From Albidovulum sp. (GTDB lineage: Bacteria > Pseudomonadota > Alphaproteobacteria > Rhodobacterales > Rhodobacteraceae), in assembly GCA_028823855.1 (NCBI GenBank), contig JAPPFL010000009.1, forward strand, positions 81,432 through 145,431: a stretch of 64,000 bases of DNA. Direction: 5' to 3'. The translations under genes and the position numbers were made by a program. The notes under the pieces are model-generated. The model had not been told where the DNA came from. It did not search any database and was given only the letters and a program-made list of their open reading frames with translations. Shown here piece by piece: positions 45,325-54,840 of the stretch (position 1 is the first letter of the stretch; each line of letters begins with the position of its first letter).

Positions 45325-46147
45325 CCGGCTTCAGCCAAAGAAACAGAATGGAAAGCGAAAGAACGGCCAAATATCCGTAGGTCTGGTTAAGAGCGGCGCC
45401 GACCAAGGATTGCGTTCCGGCGATGATTCCGGCGCCGAGCCCAAGCCCTTCCAGAGTTCCCAGCCCTCCCACGACAAGCGCAAAAAAGGATTTGATGAGA
45501 TAGTCGAGCCCCATCATGGGCTCGACACGTATGGTCGGAGCAAGCGCCAGCCCGGCTAGGCCGGCCGTGCAGCATCCGAATACGAAGGCCCATGCGGAAA
45601 GTCGCCCGGTATTGATCCCGACCGCCTGCGCAAGTCCCGGGTTTTCGACCATCGCCTTGATTCGAGTTGCGACCATTGACCGGCTATTCCACCAGGCCAG
45701 GATAGCGAATCCAAGAGCGATACACCCGATTATGGCGATGCGATAGGCGGGATAGCTCGTTCCGAAAATTTGGACCGTTCCCGGAATTGGGAGGCTTACG
45801 GACTGGTAGCCTCTTCCGAATATCAGTTCGACGGCTTCTCGCAGAAGTATGGAAATTCCCCAAGTTGCCAGAAGGCTATCGAACATTCGCCCGTACAGGC
45901 GGCATACGACCGTCCGTTCCACGGCCAAGGCGACGAGGCCTACGGTTAGAAGGCAGACGGGCAGCTGCAGCCACCCCGGAAGGCCCATCGAAGACGTGAT
46001 GACGGGAGAATAGGCTCCGATCATCACGAATTCTCCGTGCGCCATGTTCAGGATCCTGAGCTTGCCGAACACGATCGCCAGTCCAAGTGCGATCAGGGCG
46101 AGCGTGCCGACATGCCAAACCAGATTCAGGATCAGAGCAAAAGACAA
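45299..46147 (-). CDS. Branched-chain-type ABC transporter permease, LivH type
   Basis: Inner-membrane permease (282 residues, about eight helices). LivH/UrtB hallmarks: ALGLAIVFGKLRILNMAHGE, VERTVVCRLYGR, and TRIKAMVENPGLAQAVGINTG, plus the glycine-rich SFFALVVGGLGTLEGLGLGA near the C-terminus. It lies 9 bases after the binding-protein gene and overlaps the LivMG gene. Confidence 0.93.
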   Translation of the reverse strand: MSFALILNLVWHVGTLALIALGLAIVFGKLRILNMAHGEFVMIGAYSPVITSSMGLPGWLQLPVCLLTVGLVALAVERTVVCRLYGRMFDSLLATWGISILLREAVELIFGRGYQSVSLPIPGTVQIFGTSYPAYRIAIIGCIALGFAILAWWNSRSMVATRIKAMVENPGLAQAVGINTGRLSAWAFVFGCCTAGLAGLALAPTIRVEPMMGLDYLIKSFFALVVGGLGTLEGLGLGAGIIAGTQSLVGAALNQTYGYLAVLSLSILFLWLKPDGIHSALR

Positions 46148-46156
46148 AACGAATGT

Positions 46157-47305
46157 TCAGCTTGAGCAGGCTTCCGACGAGGACACGTTTTCGAATGATG
46201 CGATGATCGTAAAGGTTCCCCCGGTCCCGTCGGCCAAATAGATTGTCTGCGCCATGTGCCGACCCTTGAGAGTGTTGTCGCCTCTGGGCGTGCTCCAGGC
46301 CGTACCCTCGGCGGCGGCGTCCATGGCTTGCACGTTCAGGCTGCCCGCCTTGTTCGCGAGAGCGGCGAGCAGCATCAAGCCCTCGTAAGCCGATTGCCCG
46401 AGGCCGTTCAGAGCGGGAGCGTCTGTTCCAAAGGCTGCGGCATATTCGGCTGCGAACGTCGCTGCGGCTTCGGTTTCGATTGAACCGAAGTATCCCGCGG
46501 ACGAATACAGCCTGTTCGCGTTATCGGCCCCGATTCCCGCAAGCGTGTTTTCCTCGATAAGCGTGCCGAGCCGAATGGCTTGCTCGTCCATACCGAAACT
46601 TCCGAAACTTACATTGAAGCCGACAGACCCGCCGCCGACCAGAGTTACAAGAACCGCATCTGCCCCGCTATCCCCGATGCGCTGGAGCGACGAGTCGAAA
46701 TCGGAAACCGTAAACGGGACGTATTCTTCGCCGACGACATCGCCGCCCGCGTCGGCAATGAATTGCCTGGCAAGCGCATTCGTGTCGCGAGGCCAATTGT
46801 AGTCGTGCCCGATGAGATACCATTTGGAAACGCTTTCCTTGTCCATGACGAAAGGAATAACCGGAGCGAGCTGCTGGCTCGGCGTCTCGCCGGTTATGTA
46901 GAGCCCCGGCGCGCAGGAGTTTCCTTCGTAGACGGGCGTGTATACGTACGGGACCTGTCCGGCAAAGCGGCCCAGCAGCGCCTCTCGAACGGCTGAATCG
47001 TGCATGCCGACGAAGGCTTCGACGCCTTCGCCCTTCCAAAGGCGCAGCGCGGCTTGCGCAGCCTCCGCTGGAGGGACACCGACATCCGCGAAAATCAATT
47101 CGATTTGCTCGCCGTTAATACCTCCGCTCCGATTAATTTTGTCGGCGGCGAGCATGGCGGAATTGCGGGTCGAAGGCCCGAAGAGTCCGCCGGGCCCCGA
47201 ATCCGGTACAAGAACGCCTATCTTGATTTCTGCGATTACAGGTCCGCTCGCCAGCGCCAGCGGCAGAGCGGCGCAAGCGAATAATTTCGCTAAGTTTCCG
47301 GTCAT
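46157..47305 (-). CDS. Periplasmic amide/urea-type ABC substrate-binding protein
   Basis: Type I periplasmic binding protein (382 residues). Signal peptide about residues 1-25 (ACAALPLALASGPVIAE). The mature part begins IKIGVLVPDSGPGGLFGPST and carries MHDSAVREALLGRF, YVYTPVYEGNSCAPGLYITG and YLIGHDYNWPRDTNALARQF, which resemble UrtA/AmiC/FmdD proteins that bind urea or short-chain amides more than leucine-binding proteins. The amidase gene lies 28 bases upstream, which supports an amide ligand (inference). Confidence 0.87.
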   Translation of the reverse strand: MTGNLAKLFACAALPLALASGPVIAEIKIGVLVPDSGPGGLFGPSTRNSAMLAADKINRSGGINGEQIELIFADVGVPPAEAAQAALRLWKGEGVEAFVGMHDSAVREALLGRFAGQVPYVYTPVYEGNSCAPGLYITGETPSQQLAPVIPFVMDKESVSKWYLIGHDYNWPRDTNALARQFIADAGGDVVGEEYVPFTVSDFDSSLQRIGDSGADAVLVTLVGGGSVGFNVSFGSFGMDEQAIRLGTLIEENTLAGIGADNANRLYSSAGYFGSIETEAAATFAAEYAAAFGTDAPALNGLGQSAYEGLMLLAALANKAGSLNVQAMDAAAEGTAWSTPRGDNTLKGRHMAQTIYLADGTGGTFTIIASFENVSSSEACSS

Positions 47306-47333
47306 CTACATTCTCCCTTGAGTGTTTAGGCGG

Positions 47334-48719
47334 CTACTGCGCCATTGCGTGCTCAATCGTTCTCGCCAATCCGAGAAGTGACCTGTCCTCGCCCGGCAAG
47401 GCATCGAATTCGATGCCGACCGGCATTCCCTGCACGTCCGGGCATGGAAGAGAAATGCCCGGCGCTCCAATATTCGAGCCGAGGTCCGTGTTGCGGATAT
47501 ATGTAGCGAATGTCGAAACCTCTCCGCCGTTCAACACGACGGTCTGGTCGTCGCCCACGGGTCTCGCGGTGAGCGGAGTCGTCGGAAACGCAATGGCGTC
47601 GAGTCCGCTTTCTTCGAACGCCCTTGAGAAAATCCGGCGCATGGCCGGCCTATGCTCTTCGATTGCGGCGCGGTAGGATTCCTCGGAGGTCGCTTCTTCT
47701 CCGAGCAGTTGGGCGAAAACGCCGGCGACATCCGGCGATCCTATTCCGGCTACCAGGGATTCGAATGAAACGTCCGGGGCGTGCTCGCGCAGATAGGCGG
47801 GTAGATCGCGCGCGGTTTCGTAGAACACGACGGGAAACCCGAATGCTTCGTTGTGCGGCCAAATCGCCTCGAGATCAATCTCGACAAGCTTTGCCCCGGC
47901 GGATGCCAGCTTTCCTAGGTGAGTTTCGATCGCGTCTTCCAGTTCGCGTTCAAGGCCATCGAAAAATGTTTTTCTGGGAATGCCCAGAGCGATGCTCTCG
48001 ATGTCCACGCATTCCGGCCGAGAGTCGCTTTCGCCCGATAGAACGGAATCGAGCAGGACGATATCGCGAACGCTTCGAGCCATGGGTCCGACCGTGTCGC
48101 GAGTTCGAGAGATCGGGATGATCCCGTCGCCGTCGTACCTGCCGGTCGTGGGCCGAAAACCCACAACTCCGCAGAGCGCCGCGGGTATCCGGTTGGATCC
48201 TCCTGTATCCGTGCCAAGACCCGCAGGGAAAATTCCGGCGGCGACCGAGGCGGCAGTACCTCCCGACGATCCGCCCGCAATCAATGAAGGGTCGGCCGGA
48301 TTGCGAATAGGGCCCGTAACGGCGTTGTTCGACGTTATCCCGAACGCGAGTTCGTGCATCCCCGCTTTCGCGCCGATATAGCCGCCTTGCGTAAAGATTT
48401 TCCTGACGACGCCCGCGTCCTGCTCCGGCCTGTGTCCAAGAAGCGCCGAGGTACATCCCGTAGTCGGCATGGATGCCGTGTTGATATTGTCCTTGGCGAC
48501 CAAGGGCAGTCCTGCCAGCGCGCCGCCTGTATTCGCCTCGACCGACCGGCTGGCGTCGCGAACCAACTGATCCGGATCAAAATATTGCAGCGAATTCAGA
48601 CCGTTATGCTCGGCCGCGCGCTCCGCGACGGCTTCGGCATACGCACGGGGCGAGATTTCGCCGCACTTTATCGCGGCGATAGTTCCGACCGCATCCAGCT
48701 TTGACGGATCCAGGGGCAT
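47334..48719 (-). CDS. Amidase (amidase-signature family)
   Basis: Full-length amidase-signature hydrolase (461 residues). The Ser-cisSer-Lys triad is visible: Lys in LPLVAKDNINTASMP, the cis-Ser in IAGGSSGGTAASVAAG, and the nucleophile Ser in GTDTGGSNRIPAALCG. NPxD-type PIRNPADPSL precedes the Ser-rich loop. The pattern is close to indoleacetamide hydrolases and related amidases. Cytoplasmic; it would release ammonia from an imported amide. Stands first in the ABC gene order, after the LuxR regulator. Confidence 0.92.
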   Translation of the reverse strand: MPLDPSKLDAVGTIAAIKCGEISPRAYAEAVAERAAEHNGLNSLQYFDPDQLVRDASRSVEANTGGALAGLPLVAKDNINTASMPTTGCTSALLGHRPEQDAGVVRKIFTQGGYIGAKAGMHELAFGITSNNAVTGPIRNPADPSLIAGGSSGGTAASVAAGIFPAGLGTDTGGSNRIPAALCGVVGFRPTTGRYDGDGIIPISRTRDTVGPMARSVRDIVLLDSVLSGESDSRPECVDIESIALGIPRKTFFDGLERELEDAIETHLGKLASAGAKLVEIDLEAIWPHNEAFGFPVVFYETARDLPAYLREHAPDVSFESLVAGIGSPDVAGVFAQLLGEEATSEESYRAAIEEHRPAMRRIFSRAFEESGLDAIAFPTTPLTARPVGDDQTVVLNGGEVSTFATYIRNTDLGSNIGAPGISLPCPDVQGMPVGIEFDALPGEDRSLLGLARTIEHAMAQ

Positions 48720-48778
48720 GCAAGCCTCGAATTGACGCTTGGTTCAGTGTAATTTGGGAGCGATTTAGGAATCCATCA

Positions 48779-49537
48779 TCAATAATGATGATAATTCTCC
48801 GCAAGGAATTGCGGGAGTTTCGCGCGCCGGTTCAGGCCGGACTTGCAGAATATTGCGGAAATGTGGGTGCGGAGCGTGGGTTTCGAAATTCCCAGCTTGG
48901 CGCAAATCTCCTTGTCCGCTAAGCCGACGACAAGCAAATCGGCGATCTCGGCTTCTCGAGCGGTGTAGCCAAGCCTATCGGCGATCTGCGCAAATCTCAA
49001 AGACGAAGTCCCGCACGCCCGGCCTCGCGCTCTTACAAGGGCGTTGACCAGGCTCGGCCCGATGGCATCGACGGTTCGAGCGTCGCGAGACGTAAAATCG
49101 TCCTTTTTCGCGCCTCGCCAGATTCTTATGTCGCCGATATTGTCGCCTCTGTCGTAGGCGAAGAAATTTAACCCGTAGCACAGGCCGTCCCGCTTCAGGA
49201 AGTCATTGAAGAATTCGGTCTTGGCGAGGCGGTCGTGGCTCATGATTTCGCTAACAGGCGTCGCCTTTCTTCGCTTCTGCAATGTAGGCGTGATCGGATC
49301 CCTGAACTGGTAGTAGCTATCGTATCTGCTGAGATTGTCGTCGGTCATATTGATGTGGACACGGGAGGAAAACCTTCCGCTTTCGCCGTCCCATACGTAT
49401 GATGCGAAGTAGTCGGCGTCGAGGAGTTCGAGCAGCTTGCGCCCGACGCGCCGCCTAACTTCGGCGCACTCGAATTCTCCGCTTAGGTCCCGCATAATCG
49501 CGAAGACCAGATCGGCTTCCCTGGAAGTTAGGTTCAA
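48779..49537 (-). CDS. LuxR family transcriptional regulator
   Basis: This 252-residue protein has an N-terminal GAF-like sensor region (about 15-170) and a C-terminal LuxR helix-turn-helix: LGYTAREAEIADLLVVGLAD, then KEICAKLGISKPTLRTHISA, then IFCKSGLNRRAKL. No receiver Asp or LuxI-type autoinducer pocket is evident. It is 59 bases upstream of the amidase gene on the same strand and is the likely regulator of the amidase-ABC unit. Confidence 0.85.
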   Translation of the reverse strand: MNLTSREADLVFAIMRDLSGEFECAEVRRRVGRKLLELLDADYFASYVWDGESGRFSSRVHINMTDDNLSRYDSYYQFRDPITPTLQKRRKATPVSEIMSHDRLAKTEFFNDFLKRDGLCYGLNFFAYDRGDNIGDIRIWRGAKKDDFTSRDARTVDAIGPSLVNALVRARGRACGTSSLRFAQIADRLGYTAREAEIADLLVVGLADKEICAKLGISKPTLRTHISAIFCKSGLNRRAKLPQFLAENYHHY

Positions 49538-50791
49538 CTACTCCCGTCTCCGGATTGCTTCTTGCTTGTCGCAAGTTCATGATAGCCGAGCGGCGACCCA
49601 TTGCAAGCATTGGGAGCCAAATTGTTGACTTCGCATCAAGAGGCCGGGGTTTCGCAAGTCGGGACGGAAGATCGGGTTCGGCCGCTTGTCGATCCGAGCT
49701 GTATTCCCTAGCATGCCCGGGAAGGGAATAGCCTTCCTCGTCTCCAAACGAATGACTTGGGTTCGACCGCATGATGCACAATTCCGCGCTTTGCCAGTTT
49801 GACGGCCGGCTGCTTCGGGGAACTCCTGCGAAATCCGGAATGCCGGCCGGGCGATATTTCGGAATTTCGTTCGCGCCTACTCGTAGTGGCTCCCCGCATT
49901 CTGTTGCCGGATATCCGATTGAAAACGACCTTGGCGTCCATATTGCCTCGTAAGTCGTGCATGTCGGCATCCCGGATGCCGCCGTAGGAGACCGGCGCGC
50001 CTATTTCTACGTTCGTCGGAGGTACCGCTTTCCTGCGCTCCGCCTAGAATGGCCTATCGCTGCGATTGCAGGAGGCTGAAACAGTTTGCGGATTCATCGC
50101 TTCGCTTCCGCGGAAGAAAACTCCCGGTAGCCATTCGAAAGGCCGTTGATCGGTCGCAAGGAAATTCTCGCCGCGGAGGCCTTAACGCAGGATTCGGGAC
50201 GGCGACATTTCAGGACAAAATTGAGCGAAAGCCATTCAAGAGGAATTCGCGATGTTGATTGCCGCGCAAGACGGCGCGCCTCAATAACTCACAATTGACA
50301 GCCAGCAATCCCCCTGGACCGACTCGGGTTTCGCCGGAAGGCCAATCCTTACCGAATTCAACGCCCGAATTTGGAATGAAAAGGAAACTGATCCCCGTAG
50401 TTCCTTCTTTGGCCGGATGGGGCCCGCTCCGGATTCATGCACGCTCCGAACAGCGCAGTTGCTAAGCAATTCCGTGCAGCCGCTCGTCTCCCGAATGATT
50501 CAGTCTACATCGCTGCCTTCGCAAACCGTCCTTGGCAGCGAACAAGACAAATTCCCGCCGACGGCATGTCGACATTTTTCGAGCGGGGCTGGACCAAAAT
50601 GGCATACGCGCCTTGCCGCGGCGCATTGAGGTATTCGGTTCAAGCGGGCGTTGATGAACCGCTTCGGGCATTGCCTTGCCGAGACCGATATCCGGTCGCG
50701 CCGCGCTCCCATGAAAAAGACCGGCAAATTGCCGCCGATCCGATTCGACGGGAAGACAAGCGTTGCCTTGCGATTTGGTGGACGAGAGCGT
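49538..50791. other. Gene-free interval of 1.25 kb
   Basis: Holds no recognisable gene on either strand; the longest frame (50437-50946, plus) runs antisense into the GH172 gene and shows no family pattern. The promoter of the LuxR gene should be near 49538-49600. No terminator or repeat stands out. Confidence 0.5.
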
Positions 50792-51916
50792 CTACCGATC
50801 CCAAAGACCATGTTCCGGCCAGCGGCGTGCAAGCCTGTCCTCCGACGGCGGGAGTGGCTTGGCCGCTGTCGGCGTTAGCGCATACCAGTAGCCGACCGAT
50901 GAATAATCATTGGACTGGTCGTTGGCGTGGCCATGCTCGAAGGTAACCCGGATCGACTTTGAGAAATGCACCGGATCCTCGATGTGGAAACGGTAGAGAG
51001 ACCATTTGCCGAAATGTTCCTGCACGTCCGAGCCGAGAGAGATGCCGTGGTATGGAGTTGAATGCTCGCCTGCCGGGAAACCCCAGGAGCAGCCGAAATA
51101 GTCCTCGGTTCCGGTGCCGTGCAGAGATGGCGGCCAAGCCTCGCCGTCAATGAAGATCATGTCGTCGCCCTCGCCGGGCCAGGTGAATTCCTGGTTTGAA
51201 GCGTTGAAGTTGTCGATATTTAGCACGCAGCCCACGTAGTGTCCTTCCCCCTCCACATCGAGGACGACGTAGTTCTCGTCGCCGGTCAGGTTTTCGCCGC
51301 CAAGATCCCACGGAGCGGGGTTTTCGTACGGCTGGGTCGTCATCACGGCTTTCGTCGGATTCTCGCGGTTCCAGCAGGCGTGGAAGCGGCCCATGTTCTC
51401 GGGCAGACCGCCCGCGTAGAGCTCGTAGTCAACGTACCAGAACAGGTTCTGAATCGGTTCGTCAGCCTGGTTGACAATCTGGATTCGAGCTCCCCCGGCG
51501 AAAGGCATCGGCCAGTATGAATTCATAGCAGGGCTGAAGGGTCCCTTTGGTCCGCGGCGATTGCCGAAAGTCGCGTTGATCGGCAGCGACCACCAATGCG
51601 TGCCGGTTGCATGTCCGACCCCGAAAAAATCTCCGAACGGCACCTGCACCGACGGCGCGTCCATACCGTCCCAATAGATTTCGAATACGAGCTTGCGTAG
51701 ATATTGCGGATCGTAGCACCGCGTGGTGACCCACATATGCTTGATGCAGCCCGCTCCTTCGATTTCAGCCATGATCTGCGTCTCGCCCGCCGGAACCGTT
51801 CTAAAGTCCCTGTTCCCGCCCGTGCGGTCCCAGCTCGACTGTCGCTTTGATCTTACGCCGGGCCGTATTACGGGCAAGCCGGCGAGCGGGCTAGTGGCAA
51901 TGAAGTGGTTGCTCAT
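50792..51916 (-). CDS. GH172-type (DUF2961) glycoside hydrolase
   Basis: This 374-residue protein matches DUF2961, now glycoside hydrolase family 172, whose members cleave alpha-D-fructofuranosides or alpha-D-arabinofuranosides. Hallmarks: GAGCIKHMWVT near the N-terminus, VQVPFGDFFGVGHA, MPFAGGARIQIVNQ, and the Glu-rich active-site segment FIDGEAWPPSLHGTGTEDYF. There is no signal peptide, so it acts in the cytoplasm, presumably on an imported oligosaccharide. It is the last gene of the sugar-ABC unit, 22 bases after the ATPase. Exact linkage specificity is not readable. Confidence 0.87.
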   Translation of the reverse strand: MSNHFIATSPLAGLPVIRPGVRSKRQSSWDRTGGNRDFRTVPAGETQIMAEIEGAGCIKHMWVTTRCYDPQYLRKLVFEIYWDGMDAPSVQVPFGDFFGVGHATGTHWWSLPINATFGNRRGPKGPFSPAMNSYWPMPFAGGARIQIVNQADEPIQNLFWYVDYELYAGGLPENMGRFHACWNRENPTKAVMTTQPYENPAPWDLGGENLTGDENYVVLDVEGEGHYVGCVLNIDNFNASNQEFTWPGEGDDMIFIDGEAWPPSLHGTGTEDYFGCSWGFPAGEHSTPYHGISLGSDVQEHFGKWSLYRFHIEDPVHFSKSIRVTFEHGHANDQSNDYSSVGYWYALTPTAAKPLPPSEDRLARRWPEHGLWDR

Positions 51917-51938
51917 CGGAGATTCCTGTTGAGATTCG

Positions 51939-53087
51939 TCACCAGAGGCTGACGCGGGTTTCGGGATCGAAGAAATGCAGGGAATCGGCGCTAATCGCGA
52001 GTCGAGCGGTGTCCCCCGGCCTTACGGACGTCGCGGGCGAGAAGCGGCCAACGGCGGTATGCTCGTCCCCGATTTCAGCTACCGCGTCCGGGTCGCCGGC
52101 ATCCACCCATGGAGCGTCGATCTTCAAATGCACCATGGTTTCAGCCCCGAGTGCTTCCACGAGCGACACTGGCGCGTCTATTTCCTCAAATTCAGGCTTG
52201 GTCGTTACGCTGGCATCGTCGATGTCTTCGGGTCTGATCCCGACGATGACGGGCCGGTTCGCGCTTTCCCGGATCGCAGGCCTCGCGGCGAAGACCGAGG
52301 ATGGCACTTTCAGGGTCTGTTCCCCAAGCACGAGCAATTCCCCGTCAAGCGTCGCCTCATAAAGATTCATTGAAGGCGACCCGATGAAGGCGGCGACAAA
52401 TATGTTCCGGGGCCGGGCATAGAGGATCTGCGGCGTGTCCACTTGCTGCAGTACGCCCGCTTTCAGGACCGCCACGCGGTCGCCCATCGTCATCGCCTCG
52501 ACCTGATCGTGAGTGACGTATATCGTCGTAACTCCAAGCCTGCGCTGCAGGCTTGCGATTTCGGCGCGCATCTGGACCCGAAGCTTGGCATCAAGATTGG
52601 AGAGCGGCTCATCCATTAGAAACGCCTTCGGTTGACGCACGATTGCTCGGCCCATCGCGACGCGCTGGCGCTGACCGCCCGAAAGCTGTCCCGGCTTGCG
52701 GTCGAGATGGTCGGTGAGCTCGAGTACCCGCGCCGCATTTGTGACGCGCCTTGCCCGCTCGTCCCTCGGAATTCCCGCCATTTGCAGCGGAAAGGCGATG
52801 TTCTCGCGCACAGTCTTGTGCGGATAAAGAGCATAGGACTGGAAAACCATGGCAATGTCGCGGTCCTTCGGGTCGACGTCGTTCACGATTTCATCGCCGA
52901 TCCGAAGCTCGCCCGACGTGATTTTCTCGAGACCCGCGATCATCCTCAGCGCCGTGGACTTCCCGCAGCCGGAGGGACCCACGAAGACCATGAATTCTCC
53001 ATCCTCTATATGGAAGGTCAAGTCGCGGATCGCGTGGAATTTGTCGCCGTAGACCTTGTTGATGTCCTTCAGCGAAATCTTGGCCAT
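51939..53087 (-). CDS. Sugar ABC transporter ATP-binding protein (UgpC/MsmK/MalK type)
   Basis: ATPase of 382 residues. Walker A FVGPSGCGKSTALRMIA, Q-loop MVFQSYALYPHKTVRENI, signature LSGGQRQRVAMGRAI, Walker B AFLMDEPLSNLDAKL and H-loop IYVTHDQVEAM are intact. The C-terminal ~140 residues form the OB/TOBE regulatory domain (VIVGIRPEDIDD). This makes the importer complete: binding protein, two permeases, ATPase. It might also serve the ATPase-less system at 138-3295 (inference). Confidence 0.95.
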   Translation of the reverse strand: MAKISLKDINKVYGDKFHAIRDLTFHIEDGEFMVFVGPSGCGKSTALRMIAGLEKITSGELRIGDEIVNDVDPKDRDIAMVFQSYALYPHKTVRENIAFPLQMAGIPRDERARRVTNAARVLELTDHLDRKPGQLSGGQRQRVAMGRAIVRQPKAFLMDEPLSNLDAKLRVQMRAEIASLQRRLGVTTIYVTHDQVEAMTMGDRVAVLKAGVLQQVDTPQILYARPRNIFVAAFIGSPSMNLYEATLDGELLVLGEQTLKVPSSVFAARPAIRESANRPVIVGIRPEDIDDASVTTKPEFEEIDAPVSLVEALGAETMVHLKIDAPWVDAGDPDAVAEIGDEHTAVGRFSPATSVRPGDTARLAISADSLHFFDPETRVSLW

Positions 53088-53090
53088 GGA

Positions 53091-53927
53091 TCAACCTTTC
53101 ACGGCTCCGAACGTCAGCCCGCCGATTATCTGCTTCTGCAGGACAAGCGTGACGAGAACAACCGGCAGCGAGTACAAAACTGCAGCTGCCGTCATCGGAC
53201 CCCATGAGAGTCCGTAGACCGAGTTGAATTCGGCAATCACGATCGGGGCGGTTTTTGAGTTCTGCGACGTCAGTAAGAGCGCGTAGAGAAACTCGTTCCA
53301 GCTTGTGATGAAAGCGAAGAGCGCGGAAATCGCAATTCCGCTCTTCATGACCGGTACGACAATGTAGAGGAAGGCCTGAAACCGCGAGCATCCATCCATT
53401 CGCGCGGCTTCCTCCATTTCCTTCGGCAGCCCATCGAAAAACGCGGCGAGCAACAAAAGTACGAGGGGCACTGCCGCTGAAGTGTGCGCAAGAACGAGCC
53501 CAAATGTCGTGTCGAGAAGTCCGAGGGATTTAAGAAGCTGGAACAGCGGGACCCCGAGCGAAACGGCCGGCACCATCCGGGTTATGAGAGCGAAGAGAAG
53601 AAAAAATACCGTGATCGGGCGGCGATACTGTGCTGCGACATAGGCTGCGGGGACCGACAGGGCCAGCGACAGGATGGTCGTTAGCACCGCAACAGCGACC
53701 GACGACAGGAACGCTCTAGGCATAGACTGAGTATTGATGACGGTGAGGTAGTTCTCGACCGAGATCCGGTTGGGCAGGAAACTCGGCGGGATCTGCTGGA
53801 CGTGCGCGGCAGGCTTCAGCGACGTCATTACCAAGTACACGTATGGCACGGCGAAGCTCAGCACCAATAGCAAAGCGAGCGCCTGGACGATTGTCCGGCC
53901 CATATCGAATGTGGAACGCTCAGCCAT
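53091..53927 (-). CDS. Sugar ABC transporter permease (MalG type)
   Basis: Inner-membrane permease (278 residues, six helices). EAA loop GLPKEMEEAARMDGCSRFQA-F with VPVMKSGI, and the C-terminal IIGGLTFGAVKG. It resembles the MalG-type permease at 2450-3295 in end sequence, as expected for the family. Overlaps the upstream permease gene by eight bases and is three bases from the ATPase gene. Confidence 0.93.
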   Translation of the reverse strand: MAERSTFDMGRTIVQALALLLVLSFAVPYVYLVMTSLKPAAHVQQIPPSFLPNRISVENYLTVINTQSMPRAFLSSVAVAVLTTILSLALSVPAAYVAAQYRRPITVFFLLFALITRMVPAVSLGVPLFQLLKSLGLLDTTFGLVLAHTSAAVPLVLLLLAAFFDGLPKEMEEAARMDGCSRFQAFLYIVVPVMKSGIAISALFAFITSWNEFLYALLLTSQNSKTAPIVIAEFNSVYGLSWGPMTAAAVLYSLPVVLVTLVLQKQIIGGLTFGAVKG

Positions 53928-54798
53928 GGGCGGGCTTCCAGATCTTCCAGTAGGCGAACGCCGCGAGAAGCACCATTACGATTAGGAACAGCGTCGCCGA
54001 AGCCGAAGCCTCGCCGAGGTCGCCATAGCGAACCATCCGCTGGTAGATGTTCATGGAAAAGACTTCGGAGGCCTGCCTCGGGCCTCCCTGGGTCTGGATC
54101 CAGATGAGGTCGAAGGTTTTGGCGGCGTCAACGCCGCGGACAATGACGATCACGGCGATGACCGGTCGCATCAGCGGCAGAGTTACGTGCCAAAACCGTT
54201 TCAGCGCATTCGCCCCGTCCATCCGCGCCGCTTCGATCAGATCCTTCGGAATGTTGGTTAGCCCCGCGTAGCTGACCAGAGCGACGAAAGACGTCGTCAG
54301 CCATATGTCCGCGAACGCAACGGAGTAGATGACAAGATCCGTGTCCGATAGCCAACGAATCGCGCCGGGATCGGAAATCACGCCGATTCCGGCGAGCCAG
54401 TGGTTGAGGATGCCGATGTCGCCGACGAGAAGGAATCGCCAAAGAAGCCCGGCGACAATGGGGGGCACCATGATTGGCAGGGCGAAGATCGTGCGGTGCC
54501 AGCGCGAATTCTCGGCGATTGCGGCGAACAAAAGAGCTGCGCAGAAGCCGAATAGAAACTCGAAGAGGAGCGCAAAGGATGCATATTGGAGCGTCCTTGA
54601 TGCGCTTTCCCTGATTCGACGCGATGTAAGCGCGTCGGCATAGTTCTCCAGCCCGATCCACACTCTGCCCGCGGGGTTTACCAAGTCGACTTCGTAGAAG
54701 GAATTCCAGATGAGCAGAACTACGGGGTACGCGACCAGAAGCCCTAGAAAGACCGCTGCGGGCGAGAGCATCAAGGCGACGAAAGTGGGTTCCTTCAT
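53920..54798 (-). CDS. Sugar ABC transporter permease (MalF type)
   Basis: Inner-membrane permease (292 residues, six helices) with PVVLLIWNSFYEVDLVNPAG after the first helix and the EAA loop LIEAARMDGANALKRFWHVT followed by LPLMRPVI. Starts 42 bases after the binding-protein gene and overlaps the next permease, so it is part of a tight transcriptional unit. Confidence 0.93.
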   Translation of the reverse strand: MKEPTFVALMLSPAAVFLGLLVAYPVVLLIWNSFYEVDLVNPAGRVWIGLENYADALTSRRIRESASRTLQYASFALLFEFLFGFCAALLFAAIAENSRWHRTIFALPIMVPPIVAGLLWRFLLVGDIGILNHWLAGIGVISDPGAIRWLSDTDLVIYSVAFADIWLTTSFVALVSYAGLTNIPKDLIEAARMDGANALKRFWHVTLPLMRPVIAVIVIVRGVDAAKTFDLIWIQTQGGPRQASEVFSMNIYQRMVRYGDLGEASASATLFLIVMVLLAAFAYWKIWKPAHG

Positions 54799-54840
54799 CT
54801 GGACCCGCCCTCCCGTCGCCTCGAATTCTCGTTGCTCGGG

